Assembly (NCBI GenBank): GCA_010692635.1
Contig: JAAHGL010000068.1
Coordinates: forward strand, 1 to 34,016
Direction of reading: 5' to 3'
DNA length: 34,016 bases
From: Symploca sp. SIO2C1
GTDB lineage: Bacteria > Cyanobacteriota > Cyanobacteriia > Cyanobacteriales > Coleofasciculaceae
A program made the position numbers and the translations under genes. The notes under the pieces were generated by a model. The model saw nothing but the letters and a program-made list of their open reading frames with translations. It was not told where the DNA came from and made no database searches. Of this stretch, positions 16,832 through 25,432 are shown in pieces. Numbering within the stretch: position 1 is the stretch's first letter; each line of letters begins with the position of its first letter.

Positions 16832-16912
16832 GTAGGTTGGGTGCAACGGAAGTGAAACCCAACAAAGTGTACTGGGAGTGTTGGGTTAGGAAGAAAGCTC
16901 CACCCAACCTAC
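16832..16912. repeat. 81-bp nested inverted repeat between glycosyltransferase genes
   Basis: The outer arms are perfect: GTAGGTTGGGTG (16832-16843) and CACCCAACCTAC (16901-16912). A second pair is nested inside: AACCCAACA (16856-16864) and TGTTGGGTT (16879-16887). Sequences of this GTAGGTTGGGT type are common small mobile repeats in cyanobacteria. It may also form an RNA hairpin within the operon. No duplicated target site was seen. Confidence 0.75.
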
Positions 16913-16923
16913 CTATTGCAGCA

Positions 16924-18045
16924 TCATTTTGGCTGTGCCACGCCAGTAGATAGACTGTTGCGAGTTTCTGATTTTAACACTGAGCGATATACATCCAGGA
17001 AAGATACCCAATAGTTGTTGATCTCAAAAGGAGTAACCCTATGTCTTGCCTTGGCTCCCAGAGAAAGCCTCAAACTTTCATTTTCAATCAAAGACTTCAT
17101 TGCCTCTGATAATTGTTCAATATCACCAGGATTTACCAGTAATCCGTTCTCACCTTGAGTAACCACCTCAGATACTCCTCCTACTGGGGTAACAATTATT
17201 GGCAGCCCCCAACCCATTGCTTCCAACATGGCTAAGGAAAGACCTTCATTGTAGGAAGGCAAGACAAACACATCAGCTTTAGCTAAAAGTTCATTACGTT
17301 CTTCTTGACCGACCCAACCAGGAACAGTAATGTTCTCCGTTAGATGAAGACTTTTTATGAAGGAATGTGCTTCTTCTACTTCTCCATCCCCTGCTAGAAT
17401 TAGACTTGTAAGATTTTGCTCAGTAGTAGGAAGAGCTGCAAATGCTTTGATTAAATCAAATGCTCCTTTTCTTGGGCCAATCCGCCCTAAAAAAAGTATG
17501 TTTACTTTTTGAGAACCCGAGCGGTTCGGTACTTGTGAGGGAAGTTGTACTGGGTTATAGAGAACAACAACTTGCTCTGAGGTTAGTCCAAGGTCTTTTG
17601 TATAAAAGCTTTTCCAAGTTTCTGATAAGACAATTAAGCGACGGCATTTACCAAATACCCAACTTAGTATTTGCTGAATCCATTGGGGGAGATTAGAGTA
17701 GAACAAATGAAATTCACCCCCATGGGCATGTAAAATTATGGGTTTACCAAACAGCCAAGCTAATAAAGTTGTAATTGCTTGTCGGAAAGCACTACCTCCT
17801 TGAGACATCCGAATGTGAACTAGATCAATATCTCTTTGTAGTAACATCCACACTAACTTGACTACTGCTTTTCCAAACACAATGATTCTATGTGGGATGG
17901 AACCTTCATCATGGGTAACAATATGATAAATTTGAACATCCGGAGGAGCATATTCCAGAAAAAGCCTTTGATTATTGGCTATGCCACCCTGTTGAGTTAG
18001 GATTGGACCCAACATGATGATCTGTAGGGGATTGTTTTGGCTCAT
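16924..18045 (-). CDS. GT4 family glycosyltransferase
   Basis: The product has 373 residues from ATG 18045. It is a GT-B protein. The N-terminal acceptor domain carries the glycine loop GPILTQQGGIANNQ (13-26) and HAHGGEFH (106-113). The C-terminal donor domain carries ILFLGRIGPRKGAFDLI (183-199, phosphate-binding Arg188 and Lys193), AGDGEVEE, and the EX7E motif EGLSLAMLE (Glu267 and Glu275). Retaining GT4 enzymes add hexoses or related sugars to lipid-linked oligosaccharides. Donor specificity is not readable. The next gene downstream is about 135 bases away, across the nested inverted repeat. Confidence 0.88.
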   Translation of the reverse strand: MSQNNPLQIIMLGPILTQQGGIANNQRLFLEYAPPDVQIYHIVTHDEGSIPHRIIVFGKAVVKLVWMLLQRDIDLVHIRMSQGGSAFRQAITTLLAWLFGKPIILHAHGGEFHLFYSNLPQWIQQILSWVFGKCRRLIVLSETWKSFYTKDLGLTSEQVVVLYNPVQLPSQVPNRSGSQKVNILFLGRIGPRKGAFDLIKAFAALPTTEQNLTSLILAGDGEVEEAHSFIKSLHLTENITVPGWVGQEERNELLAKADVFVLPSYNEGLSLAMLEAMGWGLPIIVTPVGGVSEVVTQGENGLLVNPGDIEQLSEAMKSLIENESLRLSLGAKARHRVTPFEINNYWVSFLDVYRSVLKSETRNSLSTGVAQPK

Positions 18046-18162
18046 AGATGCTATTCAAAATTAAAATAAGCTAGAGAGTGGCTGATTAATTTGGTTAGAT
18101 CTTTAAAATTGGTCAATTTTCAATTTAACAATTCTTAATTTTTAACTGACCACTGATTGAGG

Positions 18163-19173
18163 TCACCTTGTCCAACGCAGAGCCCAGACCCTCTTCAAAC
18201 CATAAAAGGGGGCTAACATCAAGGTAACTGCAACCCACAATGGTCCAACTAGGTATAACCAGATACCCTCACGGTGAAACTTCAAGAATTGCTCCAAGGG
18301 ATAGCGCAGCCGCCTATGCCAAAAGGTTAAAGGTATCCATTCCTTGACATAAGTTTTATAGATCCGTTCTCCTTCATAAGTGCTTTCCACCCTACCTGTA
18401 GTTGTTTTGTTGTAACCAGTAACTGGGTTGATGCTCAGCAAATCATCAACCACTTTCCAGCGAGCACCACGAGAGATAAAGTAATTCCACAGTTCATTAT
18501 CCATTGAGTAATCATAGCTTTCATCTATCGGTTGGGGTCTATCCAGTAACTCGCGTCGGTAAAAGCAGCTAGGTTGGGGAATGGGATTGTGAACTGGCAT
18601 CAAGGCTATGTGTTCAAGGGTCGGGGCTTTGATATATGCCCGGTCATCGTCGGGGTCTAAGATAATGTACTGGGTTCCTGAACCCAGGATACGATTAAAG
18701 CGATCCATCCAAGAACTGACGCTTTTGATCGGTAGAGCAGGATTTTCAGTATGGAACTCCATACGACATTGACCTACTAGTACATCAATATCAGGGAATT
18801 CGACAAAGTATTTGCTGACTATGTGTAATGCCCCTGGTGCAAATAGATCATCACTACAAAGCCAGTTGACAATTTCTCCAGTACACTTAGCAAAGCCTTT
18901 GTTGAGGGCATTAGACTGACCACTATCTTTTTCACTGACCCACCAGGTAATATATTGTTCGAACTGCTTAATTACTTCAACACTATTGTCTGTTGAGCCG
19001 CCATCGACTACAAGAATCTCGAGTTTTGGGTAGTTTTGCTCAATCAGGCTTTGCAGGGTTGCCCCGAGAGTTTCACCCCCATTGTAGTTGGGTACTACAA
19101 TAGAAATAGTTGGAAGTTTGGTTAAGTACTTATCCTGACTAAGTTGTTGGTTTACTGGCTGTAACTTGCTCAT
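18163..19173 (-). CDS. GT2 family glycosyltransferase with C-terminal membrane segment
   Basis: The product has 336 residues from ATG 19173. GT2 motifs: ISIVVPNYNGGETL (23-36), LEILVVDGGSTDNS (51-64, Asp57), DSGQSNALNKGF (83-94) and WLCSDDLFAPGALH (104-117; SDD metal motif). A hydrophobic segment at about 307-327 (WLYLVGPLWVAVTLMLAPFYG) likely anchors it to the inner membrane. It is the first gene of the minus-strand run. Upstream, the divergent gap to 19448 is AT-rich and probably holds promoters for both directions. Confidence 0.87.
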   Translation of the reverse strand: MSKLQPVNQQLSQDKYLTKLPTISIVVPNYNGGETLGATLQSLIEQNYPKLEILVVDGGSTDNSVEVIKQFEQYITWWVSEKDSGQSNALNKGFAKCTGEIVNWLCSDDLFAPGALHIVSKYFVEFPDIDVLVGQCRMEFHTENPALPIKSVSSWMDRFNRILGSGTQYIILDPDDDRAYIKAPTLEHIALMPVHNPIPQPSCFYRRELLDRPQPIDESYDYSMDNELWNYFISRGARWKVVDDLLSINPVTGYNKTTTGRVESTYEGERIYKTYVKEWIPLTFWHRRLRYPLEQFLKFHREGIWLYLVGPLWVAVTLMLAPFYGLKRVWALRWTR

Positions 19174-19216
19174 TTTTAGTTTATTCTTTCTTTAAGACCG
19201 TAAAATAATAAATAAT

Positions 19217-19231
19217 CTGTTATGCATTTAA
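19217..19231. promoter_or_regulatory. CTGTTATGCATTTAA shared upstream motif
   Basis: This 15-base sequence, 44 bases before the start of the minus-strand GT2 gene, is identical to 29131-29145, just before the start of the minus-strand sulfate-type transporter gene, in the same orientation relative to each gene. At 29.1 kb it is one end of a small inverted-repeat element. Here no second end was found. It may be an element remnant or a shared regulatory site. Confidence 0.35.
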
Positions 19232-19397
19232 GCTGTTTTTTGGTCAAATAAGTTATTTTTCCCTATATGTTAAAAATCATTGTGATTAATTGTACATCAA
19301 TAAACTTATAGATTTTTGTTGATTTTTATATACTTAAACAAAAAAACTATAAGAATAAATAAAAAATCTTGAGAGAGTGTTAATTTAATCTTTCCAT

Positions 19398-19425
19398 TGT
19401 TCACAATGAACAGACATAATGAACA
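19398..19425. promoter_or_regulatory. Operator-like dyad before the asparagine-synthase-like gene
   Basis: TGTTCA-CAA-TGAACA (19398-19412) is a perfect 6+6 dyad. Its right half AATGAACA (19405-19412) is repeated directly at 19418-19425. It lies 24-51 bases before ATG 19449. A ribosome site AAAGG (19438-19442) precedes that ATG by 6 bases. No regulator of this type is encoded in the window. Confidence 0.35.
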
Positions 19426-19448
19426 TTTTCATTGATTAAAGGTCAGAT

Positions 19449-21170
19449 ATGATGAGCGAAGAAAATGTAAACCCTAGAAAACTCAAGAATCAAGAAGAAT
19501 TTTTTTTTACAATTAAAAAAGATGGCAATGTGACGACCAAAAATGCTCCTACTGTTTCATCAAGTGACAAAAACATTAACGTATTTTTGAACGGCATATT
19601 GTATAACAATAATCAACAGCAACTCATCAATGGTTTCTCAAAATCTGGTGTCGATTATGTTAAGCAGTTGGAAGGTAGTTTTGTGATTTTCCTTGAACAG
19701 GAAAATCAGTTAGCTATTTTGACTGATAAGGTAAATTCCAAGAAAGCATTTTATGTCTTACTGGATGATATTTGGTATATCTCCAATAATATTGATGCTT
19801 TACCAAAAGACCAATGTAGCCTAAGTTTGGATGGTTTATCTTGCTACTTGGCTAATGGAGTTATGCTCAACGACCTTACATTATTTCAAGAAATCAAATC
19901 GGCGACAAGAGCCAGCATACACACCATCAATAACGATCAAATATCAATCACTAACTATTGGGATTACTACTTTAATTATGCTTCTAACTCGATCGCCAAA
20001 GAGAAGGATTATCAGAAAGAATTGGAATCTTTATTAGTTGAAAGCATTAAACGTAGGTACGATACAGAATCCAATACAGCAATATCTTTAAGTGGAGGTT
20101 ATGACTGTCGCAGCATTTTGGGTATACTACGGGAACAGCTCAAAGCTTCTAATGTATTTTGTTTCTCTTATGCTTATCTAGACAACCCCAAGGCGGGCTC
20201 TGATGCAGCCGTATCAAAAACATTAGCTATCAAATGCGGGTATACACATCAAACAATCAAGTCCTACAAAGGTGATTTTATGACTCACCTGACGAATAAT
20301 GCCAATGATGGTAAATGCCTTGCAAATTTTTGCGATGAACTTGATGCGTTGGAGACTGTTAAGGCAAGCAATTACCTTTCAGATGTATTTGTCGGAGATC
20401 AGTGTTTCGGATGGGGAGATTATGTACCATTAGAATCGCCACAAGAAATACTTGATGGTGTCTTGATAACTGGCTCGTTTGGTATTACTTGGTTAGGGCA
20501 ATATATTGCCAAAGATACTTACAACAAGATGCGTCAATCCCTTGCTAAATTGTGTAATGATCTTCTTGAGAAGGTAAATGGAATTGTTGATCTATATGAC
20601 AAAAGGGATTATCTCTACCTCGACCAAAGGATTAATCATGTTTTAATGCCTTGGAGGGAAAATTTTACTAGTAAGACTGGTATTGTTCATAACCCTTATT
20701 TGGATGGCGATATTTTAGAATTCATGAAGAAAATGCCTCCCAAGTTACGCCAAAAGAAATTGCTTTTCCGAAATACTTTTGGGAGTATGTTCCCTGATTT
20801 GTTTGCTATCGAACCAGCAACAAAACAAGGAGATGACGTGGATTTGAAAGAGGAATTGCATAAACACAAAGATTCGTTAATCTTACACATTCAAAGGACA
20901 GATAGTAGATTAGATGATCTTATTTCCAAGAAAGAAATTATACATATGTTAAACAGGCAAGGCTCATTGACTCAAAAATTCAGTTTATTGGCAGTCAGTG
21001 TATTGGCAATGAAAGCATATAACTATCTTAGAAAAAAGAGTTATTTCTTGGATAAAATATTGAGAGTTTTTTTCGGTTCTCGGCTCAATCAAAATGGCAA
21101 ATTTGTTAATTCAGAAAAATTGCTTTTGCGGCTTCTTTTAATTCGCATTTACTTATCTCAGACGTCTTGA
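19449..21170 (+). CDS. Asparagine synthase-like amidoligase without glutaminase cysteine
   Basis: The product has 573 residues from ATG 19449 (ATG 19452 is equivalent). The C-terminal half carries the ATP-pyrophosphatase loop SLSGGYDCRSI (213-223) of the asparagine synthetase/beta-lactam synthetase superfamily, and a later VFVGDQCFGWGDY element stands where the family has a GDE..FGGY-like motif. The N-terminal 170 residues keep traces of the glutamine amidotransferase fold (FLNGILYNN, YVKQLEGSFVIFL, LAILTDKVNSKKAFYVL). The chain begins MMSEEN and not Met-Cys, so the nucleophile needed to release ammonia from glutamine is missing. Either free ammonia or another amine is used, or the reaction is an adenylation of a carboxylate as in beta-lactam synthetase. 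In glycan loci such proteins are thought to amidate uronic acids. That role here is inference. It leads a three-gene plus-strand run with two sulfotransferases. Confidence 0.8.
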   Translation: MMSEENVNPRKLKNQEEFFFTIKKDGNVTTKNAPTVSSSDKNINVFLNGILYNNNQQQLINGFSKSGVDYVKQLEGSFVIFLEQENQLAILTDKVNSKKAFYVLLDDIWYISNNIDALPKDQCSLSLDGLSCYLANGVMLNDLTLFQEIKSATRASIHTINNDQISITNYWDYYFNYASNSIAKEKDYQKELESLLVESIKRRYDTESNTAISLSGGYDCRSILGILREQLKASNVFCFSYAYLDNPKAGSDAAVSKTLAIKCGYTHQTIKSYKGDFMTHLTNNANDGKCLANFCDELDALETVKASNYLSDVFVGDQCFGWGDYVPLESPQEILDGVLITGSFGITWLGQYIAKDTYNKMRQSLAKLCNDLLEKVNGIVDLYDKRDYLYLDQRINHVLMPWRENFTSKTGIVHNPYLDGDILEFMKKMPPKLRQKKLLFRNTFGSMFPDLFAIEPATKQGDDVDLKEELHKHKDSLILHIQRTDSRLDDLISKKEIIHMLNRQGSLTQKFSLLAVSVLAMKAYNYLRKKSYFLDKILRVFFGSRLNQNGKFVNSEKLLLRLLLIRIYLSQTS

Positions 21171-21329
21171 CTTCATATACGAGCATATTGAGTATTTTGC
21201 CTTGCTCAGTTGAAGTTACTACACATTTTAACGTTTTTTTTGCTAAAGTAAAATAAATCATTTTTTTGACAGTACTAATCTTTGAATTTAGTGCAATAAT
21301 TATATTCTAGTAACATAGAGTTAAGTATT

Positions 21330-22220
21330 ATGACAATCAAAACCCTCAAAGTACTTAAAAGACAAGCTAAACAGGTAATAGGGCGCTACTTACCTTTCAC
21401 ACAGCTTATTCAACAACAACAGATAAATACCAAATTTTCTCAAGAAATATTGTTATTAAAAGGCAAGCATCAAGTAGACAATAATCATCAAAGTATTTTA
21501 TTTTTCACCACTCATAAATGCGCCTCTGTATATGTAGCAAACATCCTCAAAGAACTTATAAAAGATACAATAATTACTCCTATTGATTTAGGTGGATATT
21601 TTTGGAAGACTGGGGCATCAAAAGAGATTATTCGAGAAGGACATCAGAAGGCGCTCAAGCCATTCGGTTATCTTTATGCTCCTCTCAGAGAACCCGATGA
21701 ATGTTTGACTCTAATAGATAATATAGAAAGCTATCAAATTGTGTTGATGTTGAGAGACCCCAGGGATGTTCTCACGTCTCTGTATTTCTCTGTTGGCTAT
21801 TCTCATATAATCCCAACAGCACAGCAAGATGTAGCGCTTACTGCAAGAGAGGAAACTTTGCAGCAGACGATAGATGAATTTGTGATCATCGAAATACCTA
21901 AGTTATTGAAAAAATACAATGACTACTGCCAAAAACTTCTGCCAAAATCTAATGTAATATTAGTGAAGTATGAAGATATGGTCACTGATTTCAATTCATG
22001 GCTAGATACTTTAGTTAATTTTTTCCACTTTGACGTGAACCCCAAAATAGTAAATAAAATCATTGATCAAGCTAATTTCACAGTCCCCAAAGAAGACATT
22101 TATTCTCATAAAAGGCAGGTAACTCCAGGAGATCATAAGCGTAAGTTAGCACCTGAAACTATTGAGAGATTAAATTTTGAGTTTGGTGAGGTTTTAGATT
22201 TGCTAGGTTATGAAAGATGA
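21330..22220 (+). CDS. Sulfotransferase domain protein with atypical PAPS loop
   Basis: The product has 296 residues from ATG 21330. The 3'-phosphate segment is classical: IVLMLRDPRDVLTSLYFS (137-154; Arg142, Ser150). VILVKYEDMVTDFNSW (209-224) and the C-terminal RQVTPGDHKRKL (262-273, the K/R-rich PAPS-binding loop) follow in the Sulfotransfer_1 order. The 5'-phosphosulfate loop reads FFTTHKCASVYVANI (58-72) rather than PKSGTTW, as in a branch of cyanobacterial and eukaryotic relatives. The catalytic lysine position is kept (Lys63). It precedes another sulfotransferase by 18 bases and is probably co-transcribed with it. It is not closely related to the minus-strand sulfotransferase pair. Confidence 0.82.
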   Translation: MTIKTLKVLKRQAKQVIGRYLPFTQLIQQQQINTKFSQEILLLKGKHQVDNNHQSILFFTTHKCASVYVANILKELIKDTIITPIDLGGYFWKTGASKEIIREGHQKALKPFGYLYAPLREPDECLTLIDNIESYQIVLMLRDPRDVLTSLYFSVGYSHIIPTAQQDVALTAREETLQQTIDEFVIIEIPKLLKKYNDYCQKLLPKSNVILVKYEDMVTDFNSWLDTLVNFFHFDVNPKIVNKIIDQANFTVPKEDIYSHKRQVTPGDHKRKLAPETIERLNFEFGEVLDLLGYER

Positions 22221-22238
22221 GATATAGAGGTTCTATCT

Positions 22239-23150
22239 ATGTCAATGCCTAACTTTCTCATTATTGGTGCAGCAAAATCAGGAACTTCTTCTCTCTATGC
22301 TTATTCAAAGCAACACCCAGAGATTTACATGAGTCCGCTCAAGGAACCCAGATTTTTTGCCTTTGAGGGTGAAAAGGTAGATTTTTGGGGACCAGGAAGT
22401 GATGTATTTAATCAGGAGACAATCACTAATCTCGAAGCATACCGAGCCTTATTCGATGGGGTTTTAAATGGAAAGGCCATTGGTGAAGCTTCCCCTGCTT
22501 ACCTATGTGTTCCTAAGGCAGCTGAGTGTATCTACCACTATATACCCGATGTAAAACTAATTATCATTCTGCGCCAGCCAGCCGAAAGAGCCTACTCCAG
22601 CTTCTTACATACGGTGAAAGCTGGTGTTGAACTAAATACAGATTTTACCGACGCTTTGCAAGAGGAGGAGAAGCGCATCCTTAATAATTGGGGATTCATT
22701 TGGCGTCATAAGACCTTAGGATTCTACTATCCTCAGTTGAAGCCTTATTTTGATAGGTTTAACCGCAATCAGATTAAAGTATACCTTTATGAAGACCTTT
22801 GTAGTAAAACTGTTGAGCTCATGCAGGACTTGTTTCACTTTTTAGGTGTAGATGACAAATTTATTCCTGATATATCTCATAAATTTAATGCAACAGGGAT
22901 ACCCCAAAACAGATTTCTTTACGACCTTTTGTTTACAAAAAAAAGCCCGATTAAACCAATGAAAAACTTTTTTAGGGCTTTATTTCCTGGTAAATTACGC
23001 AAATCCCTTGCGAAAGAGCTCAGAGGCAAGCTCCTGATTAAACCTACAATCTCACCGGAAATTAAAAAGCAACTTACTCAGGAATATCGAGAGGATATTT
23101 TGAAAGTTCAAGATTTGATTCAGAGGGATCTGTCAAAATGGTTGGAGTAA
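22239..23150 (+). CDS. Sulfotransferase (heparan-sulfate-type Sulfotransfer_1)
   Basis: The product has 303 residues from ATG 22239, with AGAGG at 22226-22230 as ribosome site. 5'-phosphosulfate loop: FLIIGAAKSGTSSLYAY (6-22, Lys13). Structural motif: SPLKEPRFFAF (32-42). 3'-phosphate segment: KLIIILRQPAERAYSSFLH (106-124; Arg112, Ser120). The KxGT-SL-Y loop and LRNP/LRQP-x-ERAYS segment are those of the group containing heparan sulfate N-deacetylase/sulfotransferases and many bacterial glycan sulfotransferases. The acceptor is most likely a polysaccharide or glycolipid. It is the last gene of the plus-strand run and converges on the ABC transporter gene. Confidence 0.88.
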   Translation: MSMPNFLIIGAAKSGTSSLYAYSKQHPEIYMSPLKEPRFFAFEGEKVDFWGPGSDVFNQETITNLEAYRALFDGVLNGKAIGEASPAYLCVPKAAECIYHYIPDVKLIIILRQPAERAYSSFLHTVKAGVELNTDFTDALQEEEKRILNNWGFIWRHKTLGFYYPQLKPYFDRFNRNQIKVYLYEDLCSKTVELMQDLFHFLGVDDKFIPDISHKFNATGIPQNRFLYDLLFTKKSPIKPMKNFFRALFPGKLRKSLAKELRGKLLIKPTISPEIKKQLTQEYREDILKVQDLIQRDLSKWLE

Positions 23151-23193
23151 AAAATGGCTATCAAATTAAAGCGGGAAATGCCAGTTGAGATGA

Positions 23194-23235
23194 GGTGTTA
23201 GGTATTAGGTATTAGGTGTTAGATATTAGATGTTA
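23194..23235. repeat. Heptamer tandem repeat (GGTATTA type)
   Basis: Six 7-base units in a row: GGTGTTA, GGTATTA, GGTATTA, GGTGTTA, GATATTA, GATGTTA. It is an STRR in the short gap between two convergent genes. Confidence 0.85.
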
Positions 23236-23275
23236 GGTTGATAGCTATTCTGCCTCGTGTTTCTCGATAGTAATT

Positions 23276-25069
23276 TTATCCTACAACTTCCTGATAAGTA
23301 CCTGACTTCGCCAAGCTACCTTTTTCCAGCAAATAAATACAATCACAATGCTCTACAGTTGTAAGACGATGGGCGATGATTATCATCGTCTTTGTACCAG
23401 AAAGTGACTGAATTGCCTCACTCACTAACCTTTCTGTCTCATTGTCCAGTGCTGAAGTTGCCTCATCCAGCACCAAAATTTCTCGCTCGTGGTATAGCAC
23501 CCGAGCAATGCCTATCCGTTGACGTTGTCCACCAGATAGACGTACTCCCCGCTCCCCAACAGAAGTCTTAATACCATTTGGTAGTTGCTCAACTAGTTCT
23601 GTAAGTTGAGCAGTTTTGATAGCTTTATTTATTCTTTCTGCATCAATCAGATGATCCGGAACACCAAAAGCAATATTTCTCTCGATTGTCTCATCCATAA
23701 GAAAAATAGATTGGGGAATATAGCCAATCAGATTCTGCCAGGAACGAATATCTTCATATATGGAGACATCATCAACTCGAATATCTCCACCTTCTGGCTT
23801 TAACAGACCCAAAATAACATCTACTAATGTTGTCTTACCGGCTCCCGATTTACCGATGAAAGCAATAGACTGACCCTTTTTAATTGTTAAAGAAATATTA
23901 TCTAAAGCAGCTTCTTCTGTACCAGGGTAGCGGTAGATAACATTACTCAGTTCAACTTGATGAGTAAAAGCCGAAGTGGGATTAACAGGAGACAGGGAAC
24001 TATTACGTATGGTTGCACTATCATCTAGGTCTAAGTGCTTAGTGAACTCTGGTTTTTCTATTTCCTTGAGATCCAAGTAAAGCATATCAAGAGAATAACT
24101 AGCATTTTGCATCTGACCCATTGCCTGTATGGAAATACTAGCTGCGGGAATCAGGCGTATTGCAGCTACTGCAAACACAGCTAAAATTGAAATAAGGTCT
24201 TGTAGACTTTGCTCAAAGAAAATTTGATAAATCGAGATAAATAGTACCAAAAATAAAATCAAACAGGTTTCAATTACAATACGCGGCAGTTTTTGAAAAC
24301 TCCTTGCTGATGTTGCTGCAGTTGCAAACCTCTTAACCTGTTGCTCCATTTGCTCATGAAAGTAAGATTCGCAGCCAATAACACGAGTATCTTTTATACT
24401 TCCCAGACCGTGATTAAGAATACGAATAATCTCTTGATTAGATTCAGATACTTCTTTACCCCATTGTTGAAATTGCTTTTTAAACTTATAAAATAGTAAG
24501 AATGTTGGCATAAAAATAGCCAGAATCATTACAAAAAGTAATAAATCTGTTTTGGCAAGTAGCAAAACTAAAATAAATACAACAGTAAAATTAGCAATTG
24601 CTTTCAATAATGGAAGCAAACATTGCATAGTAAAATTATTAGTTTCTACTATAGTATTTTTGATTATACTGGCAGTGTTTTTGCGTAAATAGAATACATA
24701 AGGTACTGATAAATAAACTCCAAGCAATTTAGCAATTAATTGACCTTTTTGATTAAAACTAAATCTAAAAATGTTTCGCTCAGAAATAAAATACAAAACT
24801 GACTTAATACAAAATACAACAGCAATCACTAGCCCTAGTATGGGAATAAATTCACTACTAGATTGCAAGCCCAATTGCTGATAAGCCCAGTCTAACAAAG
24901 GAATTTCTTTTATGCGCTCTGGCTGTTGGGCTAAATTTAAAAATGGACCAATAAGTCCAATTCCTATAGCTTCCAATACAGATGAGAGAACAAACAAGAG
25001 GAGCAGCCAAGGAAGGCTTCTTCTTGAGCCTTTCAAGATGTACCAAACTTTTGAAAAATATTTGACCAT
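23276..25069 (-). CDS. PglK-like ABC transporter, fused permease and ATPase (glycan flippase candidate)
   Basis: The product has 597 residues from ATG 25069. The N-terminal membrane domain (about 18-325) has six hydrophobic helices. The ATPase domain (about 370-597) is complete: Walker A GKSGAGKT (406-413), Q-loop Gln453 (IPQ), signature LSGGQ (511-515), Walker B ILVLDEATS (531-539), H-loop His567. Length, layout and the order of the early segments (LSSVLEAIGIGLIGPFLNLA, EILN-like coupling helix, RLIPAASI) resemble Campylobacter PglK, which flips lipid-linked oligosaccharide across the inner membrane. No Wzx-type flippase is seen in the window, so this protein may do that job for the sulfated glycan. 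A lipid A-type MsbA role is the alternative. Confidence 0.83.
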   Translation of the reverse strand: MVKYFSKVWYILKGSRRSLPWLLLLFVLSSVLEAIGIGLIGPFLNLAQQPERIKEIPLLDWAYQQLGLQSSSEFIPILGLVIAVVFCIKSVLYFISERNIFRFSFNQKGQLIAKLLGVYLSVPYVFYLRKNTASIIKNTIVETNNFTMQCLLPLLKAIANFTVVFILVLLLAKTDLLLFVMILAIFMPTFLLFYKFKKQFQQWGKEVSESNQEIIRILNHGLGSIKDTRVIGCESYFHEQMEQQVKRFATAATSARSFQKLPRIVIETCLILFLVLFISIYQIFFEQSLQDLISILAVFAVAAIRLIPAASISIQAMGQMQNASYSLDMLYLDLKEIEKPEFTKHLDLDDSATIRNSSLSPVNPTSAFTHQVELSNVIYRYPGTEEAALDNISLTIKKGQSIAFIGKSGAGKTTLVDVILGLLKPEGGDIRVDDVSIYEDIRSWQNLIGYIPQSIFLMDETIERNIAFGVPDHLIDAERINKAIKTAQLTELVEQLPNGIKTSVGERGVRLSGGQRQRIGIARVLYHEREILVLDEATSALDNETERLVSEAIQSLSGTKTMIIIAHRLTTVEHCDCIYLLEKGSLAKSGTYQEVVG

Positions 25070-25114
25070 CGGAGATGTTATTCTCTACATAACGTAACAA
25101 CTCTCTTAGATGTA

Positions 25115-25264
25115 GGGGCAAAGCATTTGGCATTCGTGTTAACTTAAGGTGAAATCCTTGCCCCACAAGGAACTTAAGTTCCTTGCTAATAGCTCAAGTC
25201 ATCTTTAGATGACTCAATCAGCTCAAAGATCTTCAGTCCACTTAAAGTGGACTTGAGCTATTAG
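25115..25264. repeat. Branched palindrome cluster
   Basis: Components, left to right: GGGGCAAAGCATTT (25115-25128) pairing with AAATCCTTGCCCC (25152-25164); a perfect 20-base palindrome CAAGGAACTTAAGTTCCTTG (25166-25185); and a perfect 15-bp inverted repeat CTAATAGCTCAAGTC (25186-25200) with GACTTGAGCTATTAG (25250-25264). The last pair encloses two smaller hairpins, GTCATCT-TT-AGATGAC (25198-25213) and GTCCACTT-A-AAGTGGAC (25236-25252). Because arms are shared, the two folds compete or form a three-way junction. Confidence 0.8.
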
Positions 25265-25383
25265 CCTGTGAGTTTGAAGATACTTTTGGCGAATCGATAT
25301 AGGGTGCGACCCCTCACCAACTAAACTACCGTGTATATAAGATTCTCACCGAAATAGGTCAAGATCTTGCTACCCCCCTTATT

Positions 25384-25432
25384 CCCCCGTTAGTAAGGGG
25401 GGAAATCTTGTCCTCCCCCTTACTAACGGGGG
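25384..25432. repeat. Perfect 18-bp GC-rich inverted repeat
   Basis: CCCCCGTTAGTAAGGGGG (25384-25401) and CCCCCTTACTAACGGGGG (25415-25432) are exact reverse complements with a 13-base spacer. Each arm is itself partly self-complementary (CCCCC...GGGGG). It resembles widespread cyanobacterial intergenic repeats. There is no U tract, so it is not scored as a terminator. Confidence 0.85.

Noticed and set aside
9545-23150. A polyketide or non-ribosomal peptide cluster, suggested by TylF and the asparagine-synthase-like gene
   Set aside because: No ketosynthase, adenylation, condensation or carrier domains occur anywhere in the window; the neighbours are glycan genes.
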